From positions 1,240,001-1,304,000 of the forward strand of contig JANJXV010000193.1 of assembly GCA_024803745.1 (NCBI GenBank): DNA of 64,000 nt, given 5' to 3'. Source of the DNA: Megascapheus bottae. Its lineage: Eukaryota; Chordata; Mammalia; Rodentia; Geomyidae. The notes below the pieces were generated by a model. The model ran no database searches. It had not been told where the DNA came from and saw only the letters and a program-made list of their open reading frames with translations. This document shows positions 1 through 9,857 of the stretch, piece by piece (within the stretch, counting starts at the first letter, position 1; the number at the start of each line of letters is the position of its first letter). A program made the position numbers and the translations under genes.

Positions 1-193
1 ACCCCTAAGTTGTTACCGTTATTACTAATCAGCTCTAGATTATGTGTAGAGCTCAAATTTAAAGTTCTTGCAAATCTCACATTTTCCTCCACTTCGATAC
101 TACTTGCAACTGCTACTTCACATAGACGTTCATGTGGACTTTCCTGGCAAGTATTGAACACATTTTCCATTACCTGGACATCTAAAATGAGTC
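1..193 (-). CDS. Start of zinc-finger exon of a KRAB zinc-finger protein (partial; linker region)
   Basis: On the minus strand a pyrimidine-rich tract ending in CTAG (acceptor AG at 195-194) is followed by an open frame that runs to the window edge without a stop. The translation resembles the linker between the KRAB box and the zinc fingers of KZFPs: it contains FNTCQESPHERL and, nearer the edge, LNLSSTHNLELISNNGNNLG, which matches the family pattern FNLSSNHxxNLIxxNGNxxG. The C2H2 fingers themselves would lie to the left, outside the window. The exon begins with two bases of a codon. That fits the single-base overhang left by the KRAB-A exon at 3078-3204 and completes a glycine codon. KZFPs are nuclear DNA-binding repressors that recruit TRIM28, often to transposons. 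Exon identity rests on motif recall; expression and an intact finger array cannot be judged here. Confidence 0.75.
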
Positions 194-597
194 CTAGAAA
201 AAAAGACACAAACATACATGAGATACAAATATTCCTTACTGTAAAGGTAATGACTTTACTTTCCCATCCTAAGTGTTAGATATTTTAAAATATAAAAGTG
301 GAAATTGATTTGTGAGAAATATATGCTTTTATCCCTAACATATTAAGAAAATGATATTTTACAATGACCAATAATGTTTTTCTGTGTTTTAGTTCTCTTT
401 TTATATCACAGGAAATATTTATTGAAATTACCCATCTATGTATTGCTACAGTTTTAAGCTGAGTACTAACTATAGCATACCTACAGCTGTTTTTTTTGAA
501 ATACTGTTTTGTTTATACATTGAGGAATAGCTGCCTTTCTTTTATTTTTGAGAAATACTCTAAATATTGTGCTGTTTTGCATCTTTTTAAAACTTTC

Positions 598-760
598 TTT
601 TCTTTTCTTTTCTTTTTTTTTGTAGTTCATAGGCCTTGGCCCTGTCCCTGAACACTTCAGCAGAAGACTATAACCCCTATCCTTGAGCTACAGCCCCACA
701 TACTCTTTTCTAGAGTTAACTACAGATAAGAGTCTCAGGTCCTGAGTAGCAGATAGGATT
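598..760 (-). repeat. SINE fragment, reverse orientation
   Basis: A T-rich stretch is followed by the reverse complement of the window's common dimeric SINE tail and part of its 7SL-like head ('cctgtccctgaac', 'gagctacag', 'gataagagtctca', 'gtagc..ggattac'). It is strongly diverged. Confidence 0.6.
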
Positions 761-1133
761 ACCTTACCCACTTTCAATGCTGTTTGCTTATTAACCATTA
801 AGTGAGGAACACGAATTTTTTCTAGATTCAGCGGCCACAAGTTTGTTGTATATGTCTGTTTGCCTTTGATCCAAGCAAGAACGATTCTTGAGAGTAAGGA
901 CTTACACCTATATCCCTTCAGTGACAACTTCTCACTAAAGTCTCAATTTAGGTATTTGTGGGAATTTTGAAATTTGTTTCTTTCCATTTGAAGTCTTATA
1001 AAAATTCCTTTTCTAACACTCCTGTCCCTCAGAACCATGGAAGACCAGAAAATCCCCAGCTCATTGTCTAGTTAATTTTCTTATGTTGATTGAAACTTTG
1101 TTGTTTTTCTTTTCCTTCCATTCCTGGGTTTAA

Positions 1134-1290
1134 ACTTAAGACCTAACCACTGTCCTTGGGTTTTCTCAAGACTAGAAACCTACCAATGAAGTCATTACTT
1201 CTGGCTTTTTCTATGTATGTGGTAATAAGGAATCAAACCTCTGTCTTTGTGCATGCTAGGCAAGCACTCTACCACTAGGCTCAATTTCTG
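1134..1290 (-). repeat. Dimeric ID-like SINE, reverse orientation, diverged
   Basis: It reads, reversed, as a tail module ('cactgtccttgggttttctc') joined to an ID-like head. The head keeps the box A-like segment, seen on the plus strand as 'gcaagcactctaccacta'. The same layout recurs in every array spacer. Confidence 0.65.
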
Positions 1291-1428
1291 GTGGAAAGAT
1301 CTGGTTCTGAATACCAGTCTCTTCCTACCAGCAAAAAGATATTATCCTTATCAGAGAATAATGCTCTGACTTACTCCTTGTTTGCTCAATCATTTATAGT
1401 CTTAGTTTTAAAGAAATGAAATATCATT

Positions 1429-1452
1429 CTTTTTTCTTTCTTTCTTTCTTTA

Positions 1453-1484
<32 letters not shown>

Positions 1485-1505
1485 TTTCCTTCCTTCCCTC
1501 TTTCT

Positions 1506-1557
<52 letters not shown>

Positions 1558-1583
1558 TATTTCTTCCTTTCTTTCTTTCTTGT
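1429..1583. repeat. (TTTC)n / polypyrimidine microsatellite
   Basis: About 150 bases are built almost wholly of TTTC repeats with CCTT interruptions. It abuts the A-tail end of the reverse SINE at 1584-1815, so it probably grew from that SINE's tail (GAAA repeats on the minus strand). Confidence 0.95.
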
Positions 1584-1815
1584 TTTGTAGTCATGGGACT
1601 TGAATTCTAGACCTGGCTGTTCTTCCTGAGCTCTTCAGCTCAAGGCTACTGCCCTATGTCTTTAGCCTCAACCCTACTTCTCATTTTCTATTGGTTCATT
1701 GGAGAGAAGAGTGTAAGGTGTTTTTGTGATAGGTCAGTCTTTGAACCTTGATCCTCAGATCTCAGCCTCCTAAGTAGCTAGGATTACAGACATGAGCCAC
1801 GAGCTCATGGCTTTC
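1584..1815 (-). repeat. 7SL-like/tRNA-like dimeric SINE, reverse orientation
   Basis: Read in reverse, it has the tail module ('gagctcttcagctcaaggcta') and the 7SL-like head ('cctcagatctcagcctcc', 'tagctaggattacag', 'gagccac'). The head resembles B1/Alu 'GCCTGTAATCC...CAGGAGGCTGAG'. Nearly full length, with an internal insertion. Confidence 0.75.
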
Positions 1816-1914
1816 TCATTTTATTTTGTTTCACAGTGATTTTTACAGAGAAATCTAACTTTAACTCTGCTGCCACATAGAATTCGTCATATCACCCTAT
1901 GATTCTTGGTGCCG

Positions 1915-2075
1915 GGGGTTTGGGCTAGCATGCACAAAGACCTGGTTCAGTTCCTTGGTACTACATACAAAGAAAAAGCCAGAAGTGGTGCTATGACTTA
2001 AGAAGTAGAGAGCTAGCCTTGAGAAAACCCAAGGACCATGCTCAGTCCCTGAGACCAGGCATAGGATTTGGAAAA
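1915..2075 (+). repeat. Dimeric ID-like SINE, forward orientation, diverged
   Basis: The head contains 'gctagcatgcacaaagacctggttcagttcc', an ID-like core. It continues through 'gtactacatacaaagaaaaagccagaagtggtgctatg' into the tail ('gctagccttgagaaaaccc') and ends A-rich. Confidence 0.6.
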
Positions 2076-2177
2076 GAAAATGATTCTTGATTCATTCACA
2101 AAGAATTCCATAGGTTCCACACAGGATTTAGGGTAACTAAGAATATTATTGATCAGTACATCACAACATGAACTTAC

Positions 2178-2224
2178 CAATGGGGCTCAGGCTCCAACAT
2201 CAATATGAAGATGCATTCACTGAC
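2178..2224 (-). other. Candidate degenerate KRAB-b-like exon
   Basis: On the minus strand a 47-base segment sits between ATCACAG and a strong donor (G/GTAAGT). One frame reads ECIFILMLEPEPHW, vaguely like the LEQ-x-EPW core of KRAB-b boxes. Its phase does not fit the KRAB-A and zinc-finger exons, and it is shorter than usual b exons. It could be a decayed exon or a chance match. Confidence 0.2.
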
Positions 2225-2479
2225 CTGTGATATTCTTGTCAGAGGAATTTCCTATCCAGAGTTCTGCACAGTGCTCTAGCTTGTCAATTAATACAGGTTT
2301 GGGAACACAGGAACCTGTAAATTAGAAACAGTAGAGAATTATTGCTTATGCTGTGTCATCATTGCTTTAAGTTCACAGACATCCTACTCACAAGTTATCT
2401 ATTAAATCTTTTTTCTCATTTCTCACTGGCTCCATGGTTGACTTTTCCCCAGCTCTGGATTCATTTTGTATGGCATAAA

Positions 2480-2745
2480 CTTAGCTGTCTTGCTCAAGGC
2501 TAGAAAAATACCAGTTTGAGTCCCAGCTCCACTTACATGCATAGGTCTTCATGCATGCAAGGCAAGCACTCAACCACAAAGTCAAACTCTTGACACTCCA
2601 CTAACATTTTTGAGGGGTTACTTGGAGTTATAGAGTTTCATGGCAATTTTTATGCCATTGCTGGCTTCAAATTAGAATTCTTAGATTTCTTCCTCCTGAA
2701 TATTTTAAGATTACAGGCATGAAACATTGCACCTAGTGCCAGGTT
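2480..2745 (-). repeat. Two adjacent decayed SINE fragments, reverse
   Basis: 'gcaaggcaagcactcaaccac' at about 2555 is an ID-like head in reverse. Downstream, 'gctggcttcaaa', 'cctcctgaat' and 'gattacaggcatga' are a 7SL-like head in reverse. Both are heavily mutated. Confidence 0.5.
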
Positions 2746-2991
2746 TCCATTATAAACTCACTGTTTAGTGATTTGTAGATCCTATTTCCAATAATGATAT
2801 ATATTCTATTCTGGATGGTTTATCCACTTACAGTTACTGTGTAAGTTTGGAATGTCGTCTCCATTAGAGGAAACATAATTTAGAACTGTTGTCAAAGTAT
2901 CCTGAAGGTATCCTGAAGAATGAGTACAAAATTACCTTAGGTTTTCTTTAGAAAGTAATGATACTTCTCAGGGCCTGGAATCTTTCATTTA

Positions 2992-3231
<240 letters not shown>

Positions 3232-3324
3232 TTAGCACTGAGTTATAAACACACCATGTTTGGAATTTTATTCTTTTTTTTGTTGGAATTGTATTCCTTT
3301 ACTTAAATGTTTAGACTTACTATT

Positions 3325-3535
3325 GACCTGAAAAGCTTAGGGATGGTGCCTAGGCCCAGACTTCAAGTCCCAAGACCCACAAAAAAATAACAAGGCAAGC
3401 CAGGTGTTGGTGGCTCACGCCTGTCATCCTAGCTACTCAGGAGACTGAGATCTGAGGACCATGGTTCAAAGCCAGCCTGGCACAAAATTCCATGAGACTC
3501 CTTTCCAATTACCCACCATAAAATGTTTAATGGCT
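3325..3535 (+). repeat. SINE tail fragment followed by 7SL-like SINE head, forward
   Basis: At 3325-3390 there is a forward tail module ('gcttagggatggtgcctaggccc', 'caagtcccaagaccc') ending in A-rich sequence. It is followed directly by a 7SL-like head ('ggtggctcacgcctgtcatcc', 'tactcaggagactgagatc'). The second element lacks a clear tail module. Confidence 0.7.
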
Positions 3536-3767
3536 TGTGGCATATCATGGTAGAGCAATTGTGGTATCAAAAAAATAAGTCAGGGGAGTAGATTTAGGTT
3601 ATAAATGGAATTATTCCATTGAAAAGGAACTACATTATATGATGACATATGCTGGTACTCTGAGAATATTGCAAAATCTTAGGGTATCAAGTAATAATAC
3701 TGTGAAGTACACCAAGAATGTTAATGTTCTATGGCTGGCATAATAATCACTTGGGGAAGAAACTTTT

Positions 3768-4018
3768 TTTTCTTTTTTTTGGCAGGGGGATTTGTAAGGG
3801 TTGAACTCTGGGCCTGGGCACTGTTCCTGAGCTATTCAACTCAAGGCTATCACCCTACCTATGAAGCCACAGTGCCATTTCCCATATTCTAGTGGTTAAC
3901 TGTCGATGAGAGTCTCATAGACTTTCTAATGCCCAGGCTGGCTTTGAACCAAATCTTTAGATATCAGCCTGATATCTGAGTAGCTAGGATTACAGGTATA
4001 AGGCACTGCACCTGGCAA
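3768..4018 (-). repeat. 7SL-like/tRNA-like dimeric SINE, reverse orientation
   Basis: A T-rich start, then tail module in reverse ('ggcactgttcctgagctattc') and 7SL-like head in reverse ('ctgagtagctaggattacagg', 'gcactgcacctggc'). Close to full length. Confidence 0.75.
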
Positions 4019-4119
4019 GAAATTTATTTCTTGCTGTTTTATACTACAAATTTACTGTATGTTTTACTTTTTCAAAAAGACTGAGGATGACCTTTGTTCT
4101 GTATATAATGGGAAGAGGG

Positions 4120-4245
4120 GTAGGGAGCTGTGAGCAGAACAACTGAGGGGCAATACTCAGGGTAGGACAATAGCCTTAACTAAAGAGCTCACGGCCCAAG
4201 GTCCAAGCCCCATGACTTTCCCCACTACCCCACAAAAAAAGGGAA
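4120..4245 (+). repeat. SINE fragment, forward, diverged
   Basis: Recognisable by 'aaagagctcacggcccaaggtccaagccccatgac' and an A-rich end; it corresponds to the shared tail module. Confidence 0.45.
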
Positions 4246-5100
4246 AATAATTGGAGATTGGAGAGGATTTTCTAAAAAGAATATATAGAAATAGTAGTTC
4301 AAAATGTAGAAAGAAGTTCAATATTAACAGTCATGAGAAAAATTAAAATTACATTGAAATCTTTACTTTAAGTATATTAACATAAATATAGTTTTAAACA
4401 AAAAGATACACATACACACACAAACACACACACACACACACGCATACAAAAAAACAACTTTCAAAGTCTAACTATTAATGGGAAGGTAGTGAGAAGAAGT
4501 AGAACTTTGGAATAGTTCTGCAAGGAATATAAAACAATCAAAAATTGCGTGGAGAGTGCTAAAAAAGTACTAAATATAGAATTACATAGAAATATGGTCC
4601 AACACTTCTATTTCTAGATTTGTACCTAACGGAAGAGAAAGCAGAGACTAGAACAAATATGTGGAGAATCCATTCACAACTATTAATAATAATCCAAAGA
4701 TAGAAATATGCAAAACAATGCATTGAAAAGGAAGAACATTTTACTATATTTTACAGATGAATCTTGATTACAGTAAACTAAAAATACAGCAGTCATAAAG
4801 GAAGAGCTAGGGTATGTTTTCCCTTCCAGAGCTTCCAAGGATCAACAAACCCTTAGAGCCAAAAAGCACGATGGTTCCAGAGAATGGAGTAGAGAGGAAC
4901 AGGAGTTGAATGTTTAATGATTATACATGGAAGATGAAAATTGCTCTAGATGGGGAGAATGAAGACGGAACTGTACTCTAAACAATGGTTATGTAGCCAC
5001 ACAGGATGGGACACACCTATACTCCGTGATCTTGGGAAACTCAAGAAGGATTTCTAGCAAACCTGGATGCATGGAAAGATCTATCATAAAAACAAATGTG
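4246..5100. other. AT-rich sequence with no recognised gene
   Basis: Nothing coding or structural is recognised here apart from the (AC)n tract at 4407-4442. Probably KZFP intronic or upstream DNA. Confidence 0.5.
4407..4442. repeat. (AC)n microsatellite
   Basis: A run of CA dinucleotides with one 'caaa' and one 'cata' interruption. Confidence 0.95.
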
Positions 5101-5103
5101 GAG

Positions 5104-5275
5104 GGGCTGGGAGTTTGGCATAGTTGTAGAGTGCTTGTATGAAGACGAAGTTTCAATTCCGCAGTACCACATACACAGAAAAAACCAGAAGTAGTGCTGT
5201 GGCTCAAGTAGAAGATCACTAGGCTTGAGGAAAGCTGAAGGACAGTGCTTAAACCGAGTTTAAAAAAACCCAGAA
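5104..5275 (+). repeat. Dimeric ID-like SINE, forward
   Basis: The head begins GGGGCTGGGAGTTTGGCATA with a box A-like 'TGGCATAGTTGTAGAGTG' and a box B-like 'AGTTTCAATTCC'. This indicates a tRNA-derived (ID-like) pol III promoter. It is joined through 'taccacatacacagaaaa' to the shared tail ('agtagtgctgtggctcaag'). Confidence 0.75.
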
Positions 5276-5276
5276 A

Positions 5277-5520
5277 GCTGAGCATGATGGGGTGGTGGCT
5301 CACTTCTATAATCCTAGATACTCAGGAGGCTGAGATCTGAGGATCAAGGTTTAAAGCCATCCTGGCACAAAAAGACCTGAGACACTTATCTCCAATTTAC
5401 CTTTAGAAAATGGGAAGTGGGGCTTGGCTCCAGGGTAAGGTGGTAGCCTGGAGCTGAAGAGCTCAGGGATAGTGCCCAGGCTGAGTTCAAGATCTATGAC
5501 CCACAAAAAAAAAACCCAAA
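5277..5520 (+). repeat. 7SL-like/tRNA-like dimeric SINE, forward, near full length
   Basis: The head is 'ggtggctcacttctataatcc', 'tactcaggaggctgagatc', like B1/Alu. The tail is 'gagctgaagagctcaggg', 'agtgcccaggctgagttcaag', ending in poly(A). It lies immediately after the ID-headed SINE at 5104-5275, so both head types with the same tail sit side by side. Confidence 0.8.
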
Positions 5521-5956
5521 AAAAAATAAGATGGAAAAAATTGGATTCTGTGAATTTTATCAGGCATATAAATGTCTTTTTTTACGGTTGAAATAACAAA
5601 TTGTTTGGAAAAAAGTTTTTATCTAGAAATGTACACTACAAATGGAATTAAGAACAAACACAAAATATGCAAAAGATACAAATTATCACAATATGGGTAT
5701 CCTGCTTCTGTATCTTTCACTGACTCCTGTTCAAATGAGTCACATATTCTGAATGATTTCTCCCAGTCGGTATATGCCACAAGTGTTAGCTTGTACTCTA
5801 CTTCTTGGGGAAAAAAGCAAATACTAAGCAAATATGTGTTAGATTTTGTCAACAGTGATATTTCAAATATATATCCCTACTCATTGCATTATTTAATATC
5901 AATGCCGGAATCTAACTTACACTGGCAGAATCTTCAATCTTTTGAGAATCTTCAAA
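5521..5956. other. Unrecognised sequence next to the array boundary
   Basis: An open frame on the plus strand (5572-5967, 131 codons) crosses into the L1 at 5957 and shows no recognisable domain. The stretch is AT-rich and is most likely non-coding unique flank. It is the last sequence before the tandem array. Confidence 0.5.
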
Positions 5957-6305
5957 AGGGTGTGTAAATATTTAGGATCGTTATGTCTTCCTGGAGGAAA
6001 GATCCCTTTAGTAGTATGTAGTAACCTTCTTTGTCTTTTCTTACTATTTTTAGTTTGAAGTCTATTGTATCTGATATGAGGATGGCAACTCCAGCCTGTT
6101 TATGGGGGCAGTTAGCTTGATAGAGTTTATTCCAACCTCTCACTTTCAAAAGATGATTGTTTTGGGGTAAGATGTGTCTCTAGAAGACAGCAGAACGATG
6201 GCTCTTGATTTTGATCCAACTAGACAGCCTATGAAATTTAATTGGAGAGTTAAGTCCATTGATATTGAGAGTTAGGATTGAGAGATATTTATTAGTTCCC
6301 ACCAT
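5957..6305 (-). pseudogene. L1 ORF2 fragment (endonuclease N-terminal part), copy 0
   Basis: The start codon equivalent is at 6305. The readable part (6149-5952) contains KVRGWNKLYQANC and GVAILISDTIDFKLK, typical of the L1 AP-endonuclease. It is cut at 5957. Its damage near the catalytic Glu region differs from copies 1-7: it keeps the codon that became TGA elsewhere but has its own frameshift. Confidence 0.85.
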
Positions 6306-6353
6306 TTTAAAAAGCTTTTAGTAGGGCCTGTGTCTTGACAGTTCTTGTGGTCC

Positions 6354-7509
6354 TTAGATGGTATGCTGTTTAGGTGCCATTTCTTTCCCTATATTGCATT
6401 TATTTTGGTTTTCTATGTATAGAGCATCTTTGTGAATTCTCGGTAGTGTTGGTTTTGTTTCGACATATTGTTGCAGCTTTTCCCTGGAATGGAATGTTTT
6501 TATTGTTCCCTCAGTCATGAATGAGAGCTTAGCTGGCTACATTATTCTTGGTTGGTAGTTATTTGATTTAAGGGCATGACATATATGCTTATAGTCACTT
6601 CGTGCTTGCATGGTCTCTTCTGAGACATCTGGGGTTATTTTGAATGGTTTGCCTTTATAGGTTACTGATCCCTTTTCCCTGGCTGCCTTTAGGATCTTTT
6701 CTTTCGTTTCTATTGATCCAATTCGGATCACAATGTGGCGGTCGGATGTTCTTTTCTGGTCAGGTCTGTTTGGGGTTCTAAAAGCTTCTCGTATGTGGAT
6801 GGGCCTGCCCTTCTGGATATTTGGGAAATTCTCTGAGATGATTCCCTGAAGTATATTTCCAATACCATTGACCTCTTTCTCCACGCCCTCCTCAATACCA
6901 ACTAGCCTTAAATTAGGCTTCCTAATTGTATCTTGGACCTCCTGAAGCGCTCTCTCATATTTCCTAGATTTGGATTGACTCATTTTCTGTTCTTTATAAT
7001 ACCTAAATTATCTTCAGCCACGGAAATTCTCTCCTCTGCAATGTCTAACCTGCTATCAAAGCTATCTACTTTATTTTTCATCTCCCTTGCATCCCTTGTT
7101 TTAGATCATGTATGGATTTCTTTATCTCCTTGATTTCCTTTTGAGTGGTTAGCTCAGTAGCTTTATTTTCTTTGGACATTTGCTGGAGTTTGGTCACGTT
7201 TTTATTTGTGGATTCTTTGAATTCATCCATCTTTCTTTGAAAAACCTTTATTATGGCTTCCTTTATGGCTTCTTCTTTTTCACTTATCACCTTGTTTTTG
7301 CTTTCCTCTTGTTCAGGTATGGCTTCCTCCATTATCTCTTTCTTTATATTTTCACATTTTTCATTAATGATGTTTATCAATTGCATTTGTGTAGCAATTG
7401 GAAGACTCTCCTCTAGGTTTGCCAGTGACTGTTCCATTGTCTGTTTACATTGGGTGGGGGATGTTGTTTCTTGATTTCACATTTTTCTTGAGTTTCTTGT
7501 TCTGCCCAT
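6354..7509 (-). pseudogene. L1 ORF1 (RNA-binding protein), copy 0, broken
   Basis: ORF1p normally trimerises by a coiled coil and binds L1 RNA. Here codon 11 is a stop (TGA), and 28 bases are missing at about 7091 between two 'ccttgc' repeats, shifting the frame in the coiled coil. The RRM/C-terminal part (6983-6537) has several changes not found in other copies, such as RTSDRHIVIR and SDYKHICHALKSNN. It also carries the shared frame break and the shared UAG described for copy 1. Confidence 0.88.
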
Positions 7510-8192
7510 TTGAAAATGGGAGCAAGATTACTACTAAATACGATTATAGTTTTTCAGATATAACCAACCTAGACCTCTGTAGCTGGCAGACACTAGATGT
7601 TCACAAGTTTTGATTGGTATTATCACTCTTTCTTTTTGTGCACTTACAGACCAGCCTAATACAACCACTGATAAGCGATTTATACCCAAAACAATAAGCC
7701 TCTCAATCCAATCTCTATTGTCTTTAAGTCCCTCTGAGCCTAGAGAATAATTAACCACCTACATATACAATATTGCTCAACAGCCATCAAGTGTAGATCC
7801 GTGCAGTATAAGGGTTGAAAGACGAGCAGAGATCCAGAGATAGAAAAAAAGAATGAGAGAGGTCAGGGGAGGTGCAAGAGGATTAACGTAGGAGTGTAAG
7901 AACATTGTAGTAATGAAGAAAAGTTATAGCATAAGGATAACTGACATAAGTTGGTAAGTAGGTAGCATATTTGAGTACAAAGTTTGGAAAGTATTAGAAT
8001 AAAACTTATGTGTTGCTGCACGACTAGCTCTTAGCCCAACCAGTGGCCTCACAGTGGACCATGGGATGGATCTGTTTTTCTTGTCTACGTTGAGGGAAAG
8101 GGGTATTTCACAAGATGCAGAAGCGAAGATTTCAGAAGCAAATGCTGTGAGTGAATTAGCTCGTAAAAAGCATTTTTATTTTCTTTTATCTT

Positions 8193-8380
8193 TCTGCCAG
8201 TCTTGGGGGTTGAATTCAGGGCCTTAGCACTGTCCTCGGGTTTTCTCAAGTCTAGCCCTCTGCCACTTGAGCCACAGTGCCACATCTAGATTTTCTATCT
8301 ATGTGGTACTGAGCAATCAAACCCAGATCTTCATGGATGCTAGGCAAGCACTCTACCACTATGCCAAACTCTCAACCCTG
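8193..8380 (-). repeat. Dimeric ID-like SINE, reverse (spacer 1)
   Basis: In reverse: an ID-like head with box A-like 'ATAGTGGTAGAGTGCTTGCC' and box B-like 'GGGTTTGATTGC', a linker 'taccacatagatagaaaatc', then the shared tail module ('gtggctcaagtggcagaggg'). The A-rich end lies at 8170-8192. It is present in all eight spacers, so it predates amplification. Confidence 0.85.
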
Positions 8381-8615
8381 ACATAGTAATTATAAAGTCA
8401 TCATCATCATCATCATATCCAAATATCCTTTCTCCTACAAAGAATGAACACTTAACTGTGTCTAATGCTTTTTTTTAATTTCACTAATTCTTCTGTGTTT
8501 TTCCCTCTTGCATTTTTTACACATGACAGCAAAGCTAATCATCAGGAAAAAATTGATTAGGATACAGAAACCTAATAATATCCTAGTAGATTGACGTCAA
8601 AAATATGTGCAAGAT

Positions 8616-8814
8616 GCCCTGTGTGTTTGACCTAGTGGGAGAGTCCTTGGCTACCAAGCAGTAAGCCTCAGGTTTGATTCCTCATTACCACATACATAGA
8701 AAACGCTGCAAGTGGTGCTGTGGCTCGGTGGGACAGCTAAAGCCTAAAGAAAGCCCAAGAGCAATGTTCACACTCTGAGGTCAAGTCCCAAGACTAGCAA
8801 AAACAAAAAAAAAT
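8616..8814 (+). repeat. Dimeric ID-like SINE, forward, older (spacer 1)
   Basis: The head 'cctagtgggagagtccttgg', 'caggtttgattcc' is joined by 'taccacatacatagaaaac' to a decayed tail ('gtgctgtggctcggtggg') and an A-rich end. This copy keeps the 16-base linker that is deleted in spacers 2, 4 and 5. Confidence 0.75.
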
Positions 8815-9857
8815 TCGACAAGGGGCAAAATGCAGGCAGAGAAGGCACTGTGAAGCAAATGTTTTGTAAAGGATGAGGGCAATATTGACCCTTAAGTTTG
8901 GATCTTACCTAAGAAATGCTCCTTGAGCCTGAGACCAGACTGGTAGTTGGGCCTAGTGGAAGACATTGGGATTGGACAAATAAGGTGTGCTGTATACTAC
9001 ATCCACATGTATATTGTGAGACTGGAGGAGAGATTCAGCCTCCAGTATGTCTTTGGTGAGGTCTTTTGTGAGCAAGGATCTTTGGTCATTGGGCCCTGAA
9101 AGGTGACCCTGCCTCCCTCACAATGGAACAGAATATGGAACCCTGGTAACCAAGCCACTGTAACTAACAACCAGCTCAAGCCAGCTCACTTGGCCTGTGG
9201 CTCAGGAGGAAGAAAGGTGTTGCTGTGCTGTTGCCAAAGGTCAGGAAACTCGAGTCTCAGGCATGGAAGTTGTGGATGTCTTACTCTAAGATGTACATGC
9301 TAGATCATTGCCAAGCCACAAATCCAGTATAACAGAACTTTCTCTAAGAAGAAGGCCAGGAAAATCCAGGGCAACCAGATGAGGTAAATTTCTAAGAAGA
9401 AATGTATTTGACCCCATCATCCTCCCCACACCCTACAACTTTCTTTTTTTTCATTTTTTTATTGTAATTAGTAAAAGGGTTAGATGATATTTGCCAGATA
9501 GAATGTGCATTAATTCACATACATTGATACCCTTTCACATGTCTTGGTACCCATTTCCCTCCAACCCCACACCCCCCAACCGTCTTGGTTTTCCCCCCTT
9601 CCCTATCAAATTTCAAATATCCAAATACAAATAAATTCAATATATCAGATAACAAAGTGAGATACTATACCAATATGGGATAACCAAGGGACAGCAAGCG
9701 AGATGAGAGACAACATAGTACATTAAGGACAACAATCATTCATGATATGGCTTTTGTGTCAATATCCTGGAGGTCCTTTCAATTAGCTTCTCATTATATG
9801 GCCTTATATATGGCCTTTTGCTCTATTGCCAATCTCTGCTAGTAGAGCCCAAGGTTT

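Larger units (their letters stand above)
5957..7509 (-). mobile_element. L1 copy 0, lacking its 3' part (array edge)
   Basis: Only ORF1 and the first ~350 bases of ORF2 are present. L1s normally lose the 5' end on insertion, so loss of the 3' end marks a duplication or recombination breakpoint. Similarity to the other copies begins at 'gggtgtgtaaat' (5957). Its left half is more diverged than any other copy. Confidence 0.9.
7510..9440. repeat. Array spacer 1 (probable L1 5' UTR, two SINEs, unidentified DNA)
   Basis: The first ~650 bases lie directly upstream of ORF1 and are probably the L1 5' UTR, giving a full L1 of about 6.1 kb; the exact 5' end is not resolved. Next come a reverse SINE, (TCA)6 at about 8398-8415, a forward SINE, then about 600 bases (8815-9440) I cannot assign. 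No target-site duplication flanking the L1 was found. Clade A marker: 'tgacgtcaaaaatatg'. Confidence 0.85.

Noticed and set aside
1416..1610. 64-codon Phe/Ser/Leu-rich frame
   Set aside because: Translation of the (TTTC)n microsatellite.
5572..5967. 131-codon plus-strand frame ending in the array junction
   Set aside because: No domain recognised, AT-rich composition, stop falls in L1 sequence; chance frame is more likely. Kept only as a note on the flank.
7398..7613. Plus-strand frames antisense to L1 ORF1 and its 5' side (for example 71 codons, recurring in every unit), reminiscent of an antisense ORF0
   Set aside because: They are hydrophobic shadows of the Lys/Glu-rich coiled coil. They recur only because the units are near-identical, and no promoter or coding signal was seen.
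9425..9460. Search for a target-site duplication flanking the L1 in the units
   Set aside because: The sequence left of the T-tract ('ctacaactttc') was not found near the expected 5' end around 8150-8200, so no duplication is claimed.
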